This document shows, piece after piece, positions 8,343 through 16,527 of a stretch of DNA of 51,833 bases. Within the stretch, counting starts at the first letter, position 1. Every line of letters starts with the position of its first letter. The stretch comes from an uncultured Coprococcus sp. GTDB taxonomy: Bacteria; Bacillota; Clostridia; Lachnospirales; Lachnospiraceae. The notes beneath the pieces are model-generated. The model saw only the letters and a list, made by a program, of their open reading frames with translations. It was not told the origin of the DNA and ran no database searches. The stretch is from NCBI GenBank assembly GCA_947632705.1, contig CANRQE010000012.1, positions 1-51,833 of the forward strand, given 5' to 3'. Made by a program: the position numbers and the translations under genes.

Positions 8343-9053
8343 GGTTAAATGCGTGCTGCAGTTCTTAACAAATGCATGAAAAATTTTCCTGCTGCTTTCT
8401 TCTGATGGATAGGAGAATTCCGGATGCCACTGAACTGCCCAGACAAAAGGCATATCCGGCATGCAGACTGCTTCAATCAGGCCATCCGTTGCAGTTGCCA
8501 TGATCTGTAAATCATGTGCAGGTTCTTTAACTGCCTGATGATGATAGCTGTTTACAGAAAGACGGTCTGTTCCCAGTAAATGATAAAGTGGTGTGTCAGG
8601 TGAAAGTAATACATCATGTACAGGCTTATCATATGGCGGAGCCTGATGGTGCTCAAGTCCGGTTTTCGTTTGTGTAGGAACATCCTGATACAGAGTGCCG
8701 CCCAAAGCGACGTTGATGAACTGAATTCCACGGCAGATGCCGAGTACGGATTTTTTATGTAGCAGTGCTTTATTGAATAGCATCATTTCCATGTGGTCCC
8801 GCTGGATAGAACATTCCCCGCATACGGGTAAAGCCTGTTCACCATATAATTCAGGTGAAACATCCTGTCCGCCGGTAAAGAGAAATCCATTACACAGGGA
8901 TATCAGTTGTTGTATTTCCGTTTCTCTGTCTGTCAGCGGCAGCATAACTGGAAGGCCGCCTGCCTGCCTGATGCCATCCATATATCCGGGCAGCATCCAG
9001 TAGCTTTCCTTTTCCGTATCAATCAAAGGCAAAACTCCGATAATCGGTTTCAT
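8337..9053 (-). CDS. Class I glutamine amidotransferase-like hydrolase (PuuD / gamma-Glu-GABA hydrolase family, peptidase C26)
   Basis: A 238-residue cytoplasmic hydrolase. It begins KPIIGVLP, carries the oxyanion segment GFLFTGGQDVSP, the nucleophile elbow LGICRGIQ with the catalytic cysteine, and the His-Glu pair in VQWHPEFSY. The family cleaves gamma-glutamyl amides such as gamma-glutamyl-GABA, but many members have unknown substrates. I chose ATG 9053 because GGGGTG lies six bases upstream; the earlier ATG at 9071 has no ribosome site. It sits on the same strand directly upstream of vanR (64 bases apart) and could be partly co-transcribed, but it is not a standard van gene. Confidence 0.85.
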   Translation of the reverse strand: MKPIIGVLPLIDTEKESYWMLPGYMDGIRQAGGLPVMLPLTDRETEIQQLISLCNGFLFTGGQDVSPELYGEQALPVCGECSIQRDHMEMMLFNKALLHKKSVLGICRGIQFINVALGGTLYQDVPTQTKTGLEHHQAPPYDKPVHDVLLSPDTPLYHLLGTDRLSVNSYHHQAVKEPAHDLQIMATATDGLIEAVCMPDMPFVWAVQWHPEFSYPSEESSRKIFHAFVKNCSTHLTL

Positions 9054-9208
9054 GTCAACACCCCGTTTCATTTGCAGTTATAAAAATCAATCATTTCGAT
9101 TTAATATTGTAATGTATTATATCATATTATATATGAAGATTTTATAAAATGCAGGGGCTCTTCCCTTTCTTTTATAACTTTCTTATATTTGTTTTCTTTG
9201 TTTTATTC

Positions 9209-9259
9209 GGAAACGTATCAGGGCTTTCGGAATGTCTTCTATGACCGCGATACGTTTCC
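9209..9259. repeat. 11-bp perfect inverted repeat
   Basis: GGAAACGTATC (9209-9219) and GATACGTTTCC (9249-9259) flank a 29-base loop. It lies downstream of the small gene at 9293-9472 and upstream of the amidotransferase, both on the minus strand. No T-run follows on either strand, so it is not a classical terminator. It could be a processed 3' end or a small structured RNA. The rest of 9054-9292 is AT-rich with no gene. Confidence 0.5.
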
Positions 9260-9292
9260 TTCTTGAAAAATGCAATAGCAATATATTTGCAA

Positions 9293-9472
9293 CTAGTCAC
9301 CGCCCGGTCCGTCTTTTCTTTTCCGCTTATCCTGCTTCACTGTTTCTTTTGATCTGGATGAATCCTGGTCGGAGCCGTTGTAGTCTTCGGTACTATGTGA
9401 ACCTGTATCATTTCTTTGACTGTTGGAATAACCGTTTTCCGATTCCAGTTCTTTTTCTAATTGATGACTCAT
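9293..9472 (-). CDS. Small hydrophilic, low-complexity protein (59 aa), unknown
   Basis: Not recognised. A 59-residue, highly charged protein rich in Ser, Asp, Glu, Lys and Arg, with no hydrophobic segment or cysteine: likely disordered and cytoplasmic. The reason to call it is a very strong ribosome site, AAAGGAGG, upstream of a double ATG; spacing favours the second ATG (9472). The C-terminus is basic and ends DGPGGD. Size and composition recall small acidic/basic stress or spore-associated peptides, but no family motif is seen. Confidence 0.5.
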   Translation of the reverse strand: MSHQLEKELESENGYSNSQRNDTGSHSTEDYNGSDQDSSRSKETVKQDKRKRKDGPGGD

Positions 9473-9618
9473 CATTGTCCTCCTTTCTTTCCTTCATTGC
9501 ATCTGTTAATAAGTTTCAACTGCAATATTCCCGAATGAACAGAAAAATATTCTGCTAAAATGAAAAATATATTTTTACTTTTACACACGATCCTTGAAAG
9601 AATTGAACGGCGTTTACA

Positions 9619-9844
9619 AATGATATATTTTATAGTGAATGCGACGGCAAAGATGGGAAAAGCAGAAAAATCCGGGCCGGCAGCAAAGCGCAAAGCCTTT
9701 TTGAACAGACGGCATCTTGGAAAGCTGCCATGCTTTCTTATCCGGGATTTTAAGCAATGCAGCATTGCAATAGTATGGTATCTTTTCCTGTGGTATTATA
9801 TGCAGATGATACTATCTTGGAGATGTCAGAAACGTGCAGTTTGA
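9619..9844 (+). pseudogene. Possible remnant of a diacylglycerol/lipid kinase gene
   Basis: MIYFIVNATAKMGKAEK resembles the N-terminus of DagK/YegS-type lipid kinases (YFIVNP..G.GKA..). After about 17 residues the similarity stops and the frame continues as unrelated basic sequence to a stop at 9842-9844. There is no ribosome site before the ATG. I read it as a decayed fragment, with real uncertainty since the match is short. The stretch 9473-9974 otherwise holds only the terminator at 9893-9918. Confidence 0.25.
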
Positions 9845-9892
9845 GCGCCTGCATGATACGATGTGCCTGTTGTAGATTATAGTTATATTATA

Positions 9893-9918
9893 AAAAAACT
9901 GCCGGCAGGCAGTTTTTT
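9893..9918. terminator. Bidirectional intrinsic terminator
   Basis: AAAAAACTGCC and GGCAGTTTTTT pair as an 11-bp stem around GGCA. The A/T ends make it work in both directions. It isolates the remnant region from the desulfoferrodoxin gene. Confidence 0.8.
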
Positions 9919-9974
9919 ATTGCATATTTTTCGCTCGGTTTTCTCATCCTACTTAAAGGAAGGAGAGTGTGAGC

Positions 9975-10358
9975 ATGAAACAAAAATATCTGATATGTGA
10001 AAAGTGTAAAAAGATACTTCTCGTAATCAGGGATGCACCGGAGCCGGTTTCCTGCTGCGGCAGTGTCATGAAGGAGCTGGTACCTGATGTGATTGATGCC
10101 GCAACAGAAAAGCATGTACCTGTGGTAACGGTGGATGGAAGAACGGTCTCTGTCAGTGTCGGCGAAGTGGAGCATCCTTCTGTTGATGAGCATTTTATTG
10201 AATGGATTGCCCTTGAAACCAAAGAGGGCGGGCAAATCAAAACCCTACAGCCCGGACGTCCGCCAAAGGCACAGTTTGCCTTGAGTGAATCGGACGAATA
10301 TCAGGCCGCCTATGAATATTGCAGCCTGCACGGACTGTGGAAGCAGACGAGGGATTAA
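9975..10358 (+). CDS. dfx: Desulfoferrodoxin (superoxide reductase, two-iron-centre type)
   Basis: A 127-residue non-haem iron protein that reduces superoxide to hydrogen peroxide in anaerobes. Both iron centres are complete: desulforedoxin-type centre I has C8, C11, C27, C28, and the catalytic centre II has H47 (in EKHVPV), H67, H73, C116 and H119 (in CSLHGLWK). The E-K pair before H47, which is near the active site in the family, is kept. ATG 9975 is preferred because GGAG lies nine bases upstream; GTG 9969 is too close. Its product, peroxide, could be handled by AhpC and the AhpF-like reductase 3 kb away. The stop overlaps the amylase stop by four bases, tail to tail. Confidence 0.95.
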   Translation: MKQKYLICEKCKKILLVIRDAPEPVSCCGSVMKELVPDVIDAATEKHVPVVTVDGRTVSVSVGEVEHPSVDEHFIEWIALETKEGGQIKTLQPGRPPKAQFALSESDEYQAAYEYCSLHGLWKQTRD

Positions 10359-11824
10359 AGCGGAAGTGCTTTTTCCGATATCCATACACTTAAGGAACCG
10401 CCATTCACTTTGAATTCGGCGCAGCCTGCTTCGTCCAGTACAATACGTTCTTCACAGTTTCCCATGCAGTCCACAAAGGTTTCACCTGCATGGGATACTC
10501 CTGCGCACATAAATTTACTGCCACCCGGACCGTCACTTAATAAAACAGCCAGTCCGGAATTCGGATGGTTGTCCTCATCCCCTTCTCTTGTCCAGCCAAT
10601 GACATCAGGGTGATCCAGATAATCTGTCTGGGGACCGTATGCAAGCAGCTTCCTGACCTTGATCAGGGTTTCAAGCCCTTTGACAGGCGGAAGATTATCA
10701 TGCGGGATGCCATATAAGTCTCCGTAAAATACGCAGGGCGTTCCCTGACGCCGAAGCAGAATGATCGCATATGCAAGCGGCTTAAACCATGCCTCTACAT
10801 AGGACTGCAGCGCCTGACCCGGCTGGGTATCATGATTATCTACAAAAGTGACTGCATAGTCCGGTCTGGAATCTGTCAGCGTTCCGTCAAAAATCTGACG
10901 CATATCCCTTGTACCGTTACTGTTGGATGCCTGATACAGATTGAAATGCAATGGCACATCAAACAGACTTGTGACATGTCCGGTGCGGTCCAGATAGTTG
11001 CAGAGTGCAGACAGATCGGAATTCCAATATTCTGCAATGCTTGGGAGCTCCAGACCTGTATCCTCGCGCAGCTTGGTAAGCCAGTGTGTATAAAATGGGA
11101 AATTGATATGTTTGACTGCATCCAGTCGGAATCCGTCTACGCCGGTGGTCTCGAGATACCATTTCCCCCAACGGTTCAATTCCTCTACGACCTCCGGATG
11201 ATTCATATCCAGATCCGCACCCATAAGATAGTCATAGTTTCCACGTTCTGTATCTACATTTTGTGACCATTCCTTTCCCTGAAAGAGAAACACGCCGCTT
11301 CGTTTTTCCTTCTCATCCCAGTCCACGCCATGGAAATGCGTCCAATTCCATTTAAAATCCGAATATGTGCCGTTTCTTCCCGGGAATGTGAATCGGGTCC
11401 ACGCCGTAATCGGATAAGATCCGGAAATCTGTCTGTTACGCATGTCCGGAGAATCCTGACAGGCCATCACTTCTTCGGTTTCATCGGCTCCCATCCGGTG
11501 ATTCAGTACAATATCTGCAAGTACCTGTATTCCGGCTTTGTGAAATGCTGCAATGGCAGCAAGGTACTCCTCCTTTGTTCCGTATTTGGTAGGAATGGTG
11601 TCTTTTTGTAGAAATTCGCCTAAATCATACATATCATATACACCATATCCAACATCATGAATGCCGCCGGAGCCCTTATATGCCGGCGGAAGCCAGACGC
11701 CTGTGATTCCCATATCTGATAATTTGTTTGCTTCTTTTGCAATTTGTTTCCAGAAGGAAGCATCCTCCGGGAGATACCATTCAAAACACTGAAGCAGAGT
11801 GGTCTGATATTTTTTGTTTTTCAT
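10355..11824 (-). CDS. Cytoplasmic alpha-amylase (GH13, AmyS-like)
   Basis: A 489-residue GH13 glycoside hydrolase that hydrolyses alpha-1,4-glucans. It begins QTTLLQCFEWYLPEDASFW, as in the GH13_5 bacterial liquefying amylase group, and lacks a signal peptide, so it should act on internal glycogen or imported maltodextrins. The (beta/alpha)8 motifs are present: DIVLNHRMG, GFRLDAVKHI (nucleophile Asp), SIAEYWN (acid/base Glu) and FVDNHDTQ (transition-state Asp). Length is usual for the family. GGTGGAAG precedes the ATG. A role in glycogen turnover fits with glgC/glgD further along, though they are not linked in an operon. Confidence 0.93.
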   Translation of the reverse strand: MKNKKYQTTLLQCFEWYLPEDASFWKQIAKEANKLSDMGITGVWLPPAYKGSGGIHDVGYGVYDMYDLGEFLQKDTIPTKYGTKEEYLAAIAAFHKAGIQVLADIVLNHRMGADETEEVMACQDSPDMRNRQISGSYPITAWTRFTFPGRNGTYSDFKWNWTHFHGVDWDEKEKRSGVFLFQGKEWSQNVDTERGNYDYLMGADLDMNHPEVVEELNRWGKWYLETTGVDGFRLDAVKHINFPFYTHWLTKLREDTGLELPSIAEYWNSDLSALCNYLDRTGHVTSLFDVPLHFNLYQASNSNGTRDMRQIFDGTLTDSRPDYAVTFVDNHDTQPGQALQSYVEAWFKPLAYAIILLRRQGTPCVFYGDLYGIPHDNLPPVKGLETLIKVRKLLAYGPQTDYLDHPDVIGWTREGDEDNHPNSGLAVLLSDGPGGSKFMCAGVSHAGETFVDCMGNCEERIVLDEAGCAEFKVNGGSLSVWISEKALPL

Positions 11825-11992
11825 TTGTATGCTTCCACCTTTCCGTGTGGGTATATATTCTCACTAAATTCGTGCTTCGCCTTAGGCTTGCACTCATTAT
11901 AGCATTTTCATTATATATAAGCATCATAAATATTTGAAATAAATGTGTATTCTCCCCGCCTGCTGTGTGCGGAGCTGAAAAAAACATGATGA

Positions 11993-12038
11993 GTGTACAT
12001 GCAAAATATCCGTTTAGGCAGATTTTTTGCATGCACAC
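11993..12038. repeat. 14-bp inverted repeat (one mismatch) downstream of the DUF11 gene
   Basis: GTGTACATGCAAAA (11993-12006) and TTTTGCATGCACAC (12025-12038) pair with one mismatch around an 18-base loop. It sits just past the 3' end of the minus-strand DUF11 gene, so it may terminate or protect that message, although no U-run follows. The rest of 11825-12084 has no gene. Confidence 0.45.
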
Positions 12039-12084
12039 CCACCATGTGAAGAAGGGTTATTCGTGATAATGGTCATTTGTCCGT

Positions 12085-12936
12085 TTATACGGTACCTGTT
12101 ACGGTCAGAATACTGACACCCGGATTTACGACCCAGCTTCCGTCGGCACTCTGCGTATAGGTGGCAGCCGGTACCGTAATTGCGCCTGCAATTGTGGCGA
12201 AAGCCCCGGTTGTGGTATTGTAGGTATAATTTTCGGGTGCAGTCCACGTTACACCGTTAAAGGTAACGGTAATGTTATTTAAAACCGGATTAAAGGTATC
12301 TGTTACAACTACATTGTCTAAAGCAGTAGCCGCTACATTTCCTGTATTTTGAATGACAAAGGTGTATGTTAACTGGCCGTTTTCTGATACGGTTGTCGGG
12401 CTGATGGATTTGCTGATGCCAAGAACCGCAATGTCCTCCGTTGTAATGGATTCGGTTACGACGATATCATTTGAAATTCCCGGACCGCTGATGACGGCAG
12501 TATTTGTAATATAGCTTTCTGATGCCAGAGGTGCATACTGGTTGACATGAACCTCGTAGATCAGGATGACATTTCCATTAGCCGGAACATTGATGCCCGA
12601 AATGGTCAGGGCAGCATCTGCTGTTACAACCGGAGCCGGCTGCAGGGTACCGTTTACATAGTATTGAATGGAACCGTTTACATAGGTCAGCGGTGTGACG
12701 GTAGCTGCACCGGCTACATATGAACCAAGATTATCAGCGACGGTCAGGGATGTAAAAGGTGCGGAACCTGTATTTATAATGCTGATGACATAGGTGACAC
12801 TGTCATTTGCCACATAACTGCCTACAACTGCGGCCTTGGTTGCCGATAACACTTCTACCAGTTCACCGGTGGTGATATTGGACGTGGTCGTATTGTTATT
12901 GTAGGACAAAGTAGCCTGATTATAAAATGTTGCCAT
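12085..12936 (-). CDS. DUF11-type repeat protein without signal peptide
   Basis: A 283-residue, Thr/Val/Asn-rich, beta-sandwich-like protein. Two DUF11-like units can be seen: one around residues 25-150 (SVTYVISIINTGSAPFTSL, then VADNLGSY) and one around 165-283 (LTYTFVIQNTGNVAATALD, VVTDTFNP). DUF11 domains usually occur in large surface adhesins. Here there is no signal peptide, no LPXTG motif and no membrane anchor, yet almost no cysteine or charge, unlike a cytoplasmic enzyme. ATG 12936 follows GGAGG with ideal spacing; the 14 codons before it are ruled out by that. It may be surface- or spore-associated through a non-classical route, which is inference. It is divergent from ahpC. Confidence 0.75.
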   Translation of the reverse strand: MATFYNQATLSYNNNTTTSNITTGELVEVLSATKAAVVGSYVANDSVTYVISIINTGSAPFTSLTVADNLGSYVAGAATVTPLTYVNGSIQYYVNGTLQPAPVVTADAALTISGINVPANGNVILIYEVHVNQYAPLASESYITNTAVISGPGISNDIVVTESITTEDIAVLGISKSISPTTVSENGQLTYTFVIQNTGNVAATALDNVVVTDTFNPVLNNITVTFNGVTWTAPENYTYNTTTGAFATIAGAITVPAATYTQSADGSWVVNPGVSILTVTGTV

Positions 12937-13098
12937 GTTATACCTCCATATAATATCTTGAAGAGATGTTGTAAGCACCTCTGTTTTAATATATGCAAAA
13001 CAGTATTATGCGGTCACAGAAGAAGTGCGGCACAGGAATTTTTTGTGAATGAAAATAAAGGGTTTTGCACATGATAATGAAAAAAGGAGGTACAGAAT

Positions 13099-13662
13099 AT
13101 GTCGTTGATTAATAAGGATGTATTGGATTTTTCCGTTATGGCATTTCACAACGGAGAATTTAAAACGATCAGCAAAGAAGATACTTTAGGAAAGTGGAGT
13201 GTATATTTCTTCTATCCTGCTGATTTTACTTTTGTCTGTCCGACGGAGCTTGAGGATCTGGCAAATAAATATAAGGATTTTCAGGAGATCGGCTGTGAAA
13301 TATACAGTGTGTCCTGCGATTCCCATTTTGTCCACAAGGCATGGCATGATGCGTCTAAGACAATTCAGAAGATCACTTATCCGATGCTTGCAGATCCTAC
13401 CGGCGTGCTCGCAAGAAGCTTTGATGTTATGATCGAATCGGACGGTATGGCGGAGAGAGGAAGCTTTATTGTTAATCCGGAAGGAAAGATTGTTGCATAT
13501 GAAGTCATTGCCGGAAATGTAGGAAGAAATGCAGAGGAATTGTTCCGCCGCGTGCAGGCTTCCCAGTTTGTAGCAGAGCATGGTGATGAGGTGTGTCCGG
13601 CAAAATGGCAGCCGGGGGAAAAGACACTGAAGCCGAGTCTGGATTTAGTTGGATTGATATAA
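13099..13662 (+). CDS. ahpC: Alkyl hydroperoxide reductase C (2-Cys peroxiredoxin)
   Basis: A 187-residue typical 2-Cys peroxiredoxin that reduces hydrogen peroxide and organic peroxides. The peroxidatic C47 lies in FTFVCPTE, the resolving C166 in DEVCPAKW, and the C-terminal tail has the AhpC-type WQPGEKTLKPS. AAAGGAGGT precedes the ATG. The reductase gene follows after 10 bases, so the pair forms a peroxidase-reductase system in one operon. No clear PerR box was found in the 160-base divergent region upstream. Confidence 0.96.
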   Translation: MSLINKDVLDFSVMAFHNGEFKTISKEDTLGKWSVYFFYPADFTFVCPTELEDLANKYKDFQEIGCEIYSVSCDSHFVHKAWHDASKTIQKITYPMLADPTGVLARSFDVMIESDGMAERGSFIVNPEGKIVAYEVIAGNVGRNAEELFRRVQASQFVAEHGDEVCPAKWQPGEKTLKPSLDLVGLI

Positions 13663-13672
13663 AGAGGTGCGT

Positions 13673-15352
13673 ATGCAGACAGATAATAATTTGTATGATG
13701 TAATTATAATAGGAGCAGGACCTGCAGGCTTATCGGCTGCTATTTATGCTTCCAGAGCCAAATACAGGGTACTGGTGATAGAAAAGGAAGATATCGGAGG
13801 GCAGATTACGATTACCTCCGAAATTGTCAACTATCCGGGCGTGGAAAAAACCAGCGGACGAGAGCTGACAGAACAGATGCGGAGACAGGCGCTGCATTTT
13901 GGAGCAGAATTTCTGATCGGCGAAGTGCTGGATATGGAATTGACCAAGGATATCAAAATCCTCCACACGACCAGAGGAGAATATCAGGCTTTGGGTGTCA
14001 TCCTTGCCCTTGGGGCAAATCCGCGGACAATCGGATTTAAAGGCGAGAAGGAATTTCAGGGCAGAGGGGTTGCTTATTGTGCAACCTGTGACGGCGAATT
14101 CTTTACCGGGAAAGATGTTTTTGTTGTAGGCGGCGGTTTTGCTGCTGTAGAAGAGGGCATTTTTCTGACTAAGTATGCAAGAAAGATCATTATGATCGTC
14201 AGAGAAGAGGACTTTACCTGTGCAAAAACCGTGGCAGACCAGGTAAAGGAACATAAAAATATAGAGGTGCATTTTGAAACTGAGGTGGTAGAAGTGGGCG
14301 GCAAAGATGCGCTCACATATGCAAAATTTATCGACAACCGTACGGGTGCGACCTGGGAGCACAGGGCTGAAAACGGAGATAGCTTTGGAATGTTTATCTT
14401 CGCGGGATATGTGCCGGATACGGAGTGGATCAATAAGGATGTAGAAAAGAACAAGCAGGGCTATATCCTGACGGATGAAAATCAGAAGACAAATCTGGAC
14501 GGAGTCTATGCAGCCGGTGATGTCTGTGTCAAGAGTCTGCGGCAGGTTGTAACTGCTGTTTCTGACGGTGCGCTGGCCGCAACGGCACTGGAAAAGGTAC
14601 TTGCAGATCTGCATGAAAAGCTGTCCATACCGGAGCTTGTAAGGCCGGCTGATAAGAAAAGGCAGGAGGAAAACGAACGCATGGAGGAACAGGAGGGCCA
14701 TCCGCATACGGACAAAATTCCGGGCAGGCGCGGAAGCTCTGAAGGCTTTATCGGAGCAGAAGTAAGGGAGAAGTTAGATGAGGTATTCTCCCGGTTCCAT
14801 AATGATGTGATTTTAAGACTGTGGCCGGATGATTCTCCGCTTTCCGGAGAAATGAAAGGCTTTGTCAGAGAGGTGGCCGGCTTGACGGACAGAATAAGCT
14901 GGGAGGAAGCAGAAGAGAAGTCTCATCATATTGTAAGGCCTTGTATAGAATTGTGTCATGAAGATGGCACAAGCAGCGGCGTACAGTTCCATGGAGTTCC
15001 CGGCGGTCATGAATTCAATTCCTTTGTTGTAGCCCTTTATAATGTTGCAGGACCGGGACAGGGAATTGAAGAAGAGGTTTTTGAAAAGATCAGAAATCTG
15101 GTCAAGGATATCAATGTAAAGATTCTGGTATCGTTAAGCTGTACCATGTGTCCGGAAACCGTGATGTCGGCACAGAAGCTTGCCGCAGTTTCGGACAGGA
15201 TATCCGCTGAAATGTATGACCTGAGTCATTTCCCGAAACTGAAGGATAAATATAAGGTCATGAGTGTTCCTTGTATGATCATCAATGACGACAAGGTCCT
15301 GTTCGGCAAGAAAAATGTTAATCAGATGGCGGATATTATAGCGCAGGCATAA
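13673..15352 (+). CDS. AhpF-like peroxiredoxin reductase with permuted domain order (TrxR domain then thioredoxin-fold domains)
   Basis: A 559-residue flavoprotein that should pass electrons from NAD(P)H to AhpC. Residues 1 to about 305 form a thioredoxin-reductase module: GAGPAG (14-19), the redox pair CATC (C136, C139) and the FAD motif GVYAAGDVC. After a charged linker (about 310-345) come two thioredoxin-like folds ending in a CxxC (C490-C493 in SCTMCPETV) and a cis-Pro loop MSVPCMI, matching the N-terminal domain of E. coli AhpF. The order is therefore reversed relative to classical AhpF. Start: ATG 13673 with AGAGG upstream; GTG 13667 overlaps that ribosome site. Confidence 0.9.
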   Translation: MQTDNNLYDVIIIGAGPAGLSAAIYASRAKYRVLVIEKEDIGGQITITSEIVNYPGVEKTSGRELTEQMRRQALHFGAEFLIGEVLDMELTKDIKILHTTRGEYQALGVILALGANPRTIGFKGEKEFQGRGVAYCATCDGEFFTGKDVFVVGGGFAAVEEGIFLTKYARKIIMIVREEDFTCAKTVADQVKEHKNIEVHFETEVVEVGGKDALTYAKFIDNRTGATWEHRAENGDSFGMFIFAGYVPDTEWINKDVEKNKQGYILTDENQKTNLDGVYAAGDVCVKSLRQVVTAVSDGALAATALEKVLADLHEKLSIPELVRPADKKRQEENERMEEQEGHPHTDKIPGRRGSSEGFIGAEVREKLDEVFSRFHNDVILRLWPDDSPLSGEMKGFVREVAGLTDRISWEEAEEKSHHIVRPCIELCHEDGTSSGVQFHGVPGGHEFNSFVVALYNVAGPGQGIEEEVFEKIRNLVKDINVKILVSLSCTMCPETVMSAQKLAAVSDRISAEMYDLSHFPKLKDKYKVMSVPCMIINDDKVLFGKKNVNQMADIIAQA

Positions 15353-15356
15353 AAAA

Positions 15357-15386
15357 CGGGCTGTTTAAAAGACAGCCCGCTTTTTT
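15357..15386 (+). terminator. Intrinsic terminator of the ahpC operon
   Basis: CGGGCTGT and ACAGCCCG form an 8-bp stem with a seven-base loop. C and then TTTTTT follow. It lies directly after the reductase stop codon. Confidence 0.9.
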
Positions 15387-15498
15387 ACATAGCAGGCAGA
15401 ACTGACTGTCAGAAGATTTTCTGTATGGCAAGGCTTGCGTCTGAAGCGCATATTTGCTATGATGGGTGTTAAACAAAAGAGAAAAGAGGATGAAGAGA

Positions 15499-16407
15499 AT
15501 GCTGCTGCTGGAACAGATGGGCGTATTATTCATTTTTATGATCTTAGGGTACGTTTGTGGAAAGAAACAGGTACTGCCGGATGAATCGGCAAAGTCGATT
15601 TCATGGATCGTAGTAAATATTGCAAATCCCGCCCTGATTTTGTCTGCAGGTATCAGTGAAAACAGAACAATCCGGGGGATGCTGCTGCTTGAGACCTTCG
15701 GGATTGCCGTATTGGTTTTTCTGTTTCTGATTCTGATATCTATTGCCCTTCCCCGAATCTTCCGTGTACCGAAGGAGGATGCAGGAGTTTTTCGTGTTAT
15801 GACAATCTTTTCCAACATCGGTTTTATGGGGTTCCCGGTCATATCTGCAATCTACGGCGCAGATGCGCTGATGTATGCATCTTTGTTCCTGTTTCCATAT
15901 AATATATTGATTTACACATATGGAATCCTGGCAATGAAGAAAACGCCCGGACGCGAAAAAATTCAATTAAAAAAAGTCCTGAATGTCGGTGTTTTGGCAT
16001 GTATTTTATCTGTCATCTTATATTTGTCAGATATTTCCGCTCCGGCAGTGATAAAAACTACCATTACATATCTCAGCCAGCTGACGGCGCCTTTGAGCAT
16101 GATGGTAATCGGACAGTCTATGATACATATTCAGTGGAAGACATTATTTACGGATATCCGGCTGCTCCTTTTTTCTGCAGTAAAGCTTCTCATAATCCCG
16201 GTAATCGGGATCCTGCTGCTGAAGCAGGTTCTTTCCGATAAAACGATTCTCGGAGTCTGTCTCATTATGTTGGCAACGCCTGTCGGAAGCATGACTGCCA
16301 TGCTGGCACAGCAGTATGACGGAAACTATGAGATGGCATCAAAGGGCGTTGCATTGACAACGCTGTTATCCGTTGTGACAATTCCGCTTGTTTCCATGAT
16401 CCTATAA
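15499..16407 (+). CDS. AEC-family permease (auxin efflux carrier-like)
   Basis: A 302-residue integral membrane protein with about ten hydrophobic segments in two halves, as in the AEC/BASS fold. It shows the N-terminal GYVCGKKQVLP and the NPALI segment of helix 2, and the C-terminal MLATPVGSMTAMLAQQY typical of the family. AEC proteins move organic anions such as malate, malonate or lactate; the substrate cannot be assigned. ATG 15499 is chosen because AGAGG lies nine bases upstream; the upstream in-frame GTG 15466 and ATG 15490 are less well placed. Confidence 0.88.
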   Translation: MLLLEQMGVLFIFMILGYVCGKKQVLPDESAKSISWIVVNIANPALILSAGISENRTIRGMLLLETFGIAVLVFLFLILISIALPRIFRVPKEDAGVFRVMTIFSNIGFMGFPVISAIYGADALMYASLFLFPYNILIYTYGILAMKKTPGREKIQLKKVLNVGVLACILSVILYLSDISAPAVIKTTITYLSQLTAPLSMMVIGQSMIHIQWKTLFTDIRLLLFSAVKLLIIPVIGILLLKQVLSDKTILGVCLIMLATPVGSMTAMLAQQYDGNYEMASKGVALTTLLSVVTIPLVSMIL

Positions 16408-16527
16408 AATGGACAACACCGCCGTAATTTATATAAATGTAAGAAAATGGGACTGGTAAAAAAACGGGTTTCGTAATAGAATAATAAAGAATATATCATT
16501 ATATATTTTAAAGAAAGGGGAATATCT

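Noticed and set aside
12979..13098. PerR or Fur box upstream of ahpC
   Set aside because: I looked for a TTATAAT-N-ATTATAA-like palindrome and found none close enough to report.
13730..14707. Long open frame (325 codons) antisense to the AhpF-like reductase
   Set aside because: The opposite strand has clear flavoprotein motifs; this frame is Cys/Phe/His-rich with no ribosome site and reflects codon bias of the real gene.
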